Assembly (NCBI RefSeq): GCF_029626175.1
Contig: NZ_JARUBM010000002.1
Coordinates: forward strand, 3,861,001 to 3,925,000
DNA: 64,000 nt
From: Micromonospora sp. WMMD1082
GTDB taxonomy: Bacteria; Actinomycetota; Actinomycetes; Mycobacteriales; Micromonosporaceae
Direction of reading: 5' to 3'
A model generated the notes under the pieces. The model worked only from the letters and a program-made list of their open reading frames with translations. It did not search any database and was not told the DNA's origin. Both the position numbers and the translations under genes were made by a program. Below, in pieces: positions 63,607 to 64,000 of this stretch (positions are counted from its first letter, which is position 1; every line of letters starts with the position of its first letter).

Positions 63607-63990
63607 TCAGCCGCGGGATACCACCTGGACGATGGACGACCCGCTGGCGGTGTGGTCGCCATCGACCACGGAGGTGGTCAGGTTGTAGTACCCGGGCTGA
63701 GCCTCGCCAGGGATCGTGATGGGGCTGACGGGTTGTTCGTCGGGCGTGCCGGCCGGGCGGACGGGCGCCGCCGCGAAGGTGACCACCCCCGGGATGTCCC
63801 GGGCCGCCACGATCGCCGACTTGAGGGCCTCCACCGTCGCGTACGGCCCGGTGAGGTGTGCGGTCAGCTCGACCTGCGGCGGGACGCCGCCCGGCTCGGG
63901 TGAGTGCTCGACGATCCAGTGGACGGTGAGGGTCTGCCCCGGCTCGTACGGCGTGTTCACGTCTTCGTCCGTACAGCAGGTGTACGTCAC
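63607..63990 (-). CDS. Beta-rich protein of unknown function near the window edge
   Basis: The visible frame gives 127 residues from a GTG at 63990. The same frame stays open to the window end (PPS before the GTG), so the start is not certain and the gene may begin outside. The sequence is all-beta with cysteines TCCTDED at the start. Strand-like stretches GQTLTVHWIVEHSP, VELTAHLTGPY and YYNLTTSVVDGDH alternate with one helix (EALKSAIVAARD), resembling an Ig-like or carbohydrate-binding fold. I recognise no family with confidence. Confidence 0.6.
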   Translation of the reverse strand: MTYTCCTDEDVNTPYEPGQTLTVHWIVEHSPEPGGVPPQVELTAHLTGPYATVEALKSAIVAARDIPGVVTFAAAPVRPAGTPDEQPVSPITIPGEAQPGYYNLTTSVVDGDHTASGSSIVQVVSRG

Positions 63991-64000
63991 CGACGGGGGT

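Overview
This is high-GC actinomycete DNA with GTG starts, a type VII secretion (ESX-like) cluster, SARP regulators, a streptogrisin-type protease and paired ECF sigma factors. The gene content suggests Micromonosporaceae, but no rRNA or species marker is present, so that placement is an inference.

Region 1 (1-6419) is the 3' part of a T7SS operon. It holds the end of eccD, eccB, two WXG100-type proteins, a 155-aa helical protein, a WXG/PPE-like substrate with a Gly/Pro tail, a YbaB-like protein and a 106-aa protein. Start codons and short gaps indicate one transcription unit. It ends at a perfect 12-bp hairpin (6424-6450).

Region 2 (6494-36670) is one uninterrupted gene for a protein of about 10,058 residues. 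It has a CpnT-like WXG/channel N-terminus, a cysteine-free beta-rich stretch of about 1,560 residues, and then an array of effector modules. I recognise twelve cysteine-dependent papain-fold modules: six Tox-PL/deamidase-like copies (one N-terminal copy, P1, two of class T, plus four of class D counted below), one NEYA/VGEAY type, one protein-glutaminase and three OTU-like copies. By copy, these are P1, T1, T2, D1-D4, the NEYA module, the glutaminase and OTU1-OTU3. There are also a lethal-factor-like zinc protease, an edema-factor/ExoY-like cyclase, a TcdA/TcdB-type glycosyltransferase, three ubiquitin-interacting-motif-like helices, two OmpA-like modules and three copies of an unidentified GFEAE module. 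The arsenal looks anti-eukaryotic, and no immunity gene is evident. This is the most exciting system in the window.

Region 3 (36796-41780) has two genes probably tied to the secretion locus: a 579-aa protein with a possible ART-like C-terminus, and a fusion of a beta-helix with two CbxX/EccA-type AAA modules.

Region 4 (41854-53162) is regulatory and extracytoplasmic. It contains two ECF sigma factors, a lipoprotein zinc peptidase, a second lipoprotein, a SARP-NB-ARC-TPR regulator, a small SARP, an S1 protease, a DUF3592 membrane protein and a SnoaL-like protein. Several strong hairpin terminators separate these units.

Region 5 (53163-59332) looks accessory. It has a degenerate CRISPR-like array of four repeats, an LtrA protein, a DUF5954 protein, a tRNA 3' fragment resembling an att scar, and a TetR-controlled operon of a frameshifted SDR gene followed by two SMR efflux subunits.

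Region 6 (59369-63990) is a NarL/DesK-type two-component system divergent from an ABC-2 exporter and a GPP34 protein, followed by an unidentified gene at the window edge.
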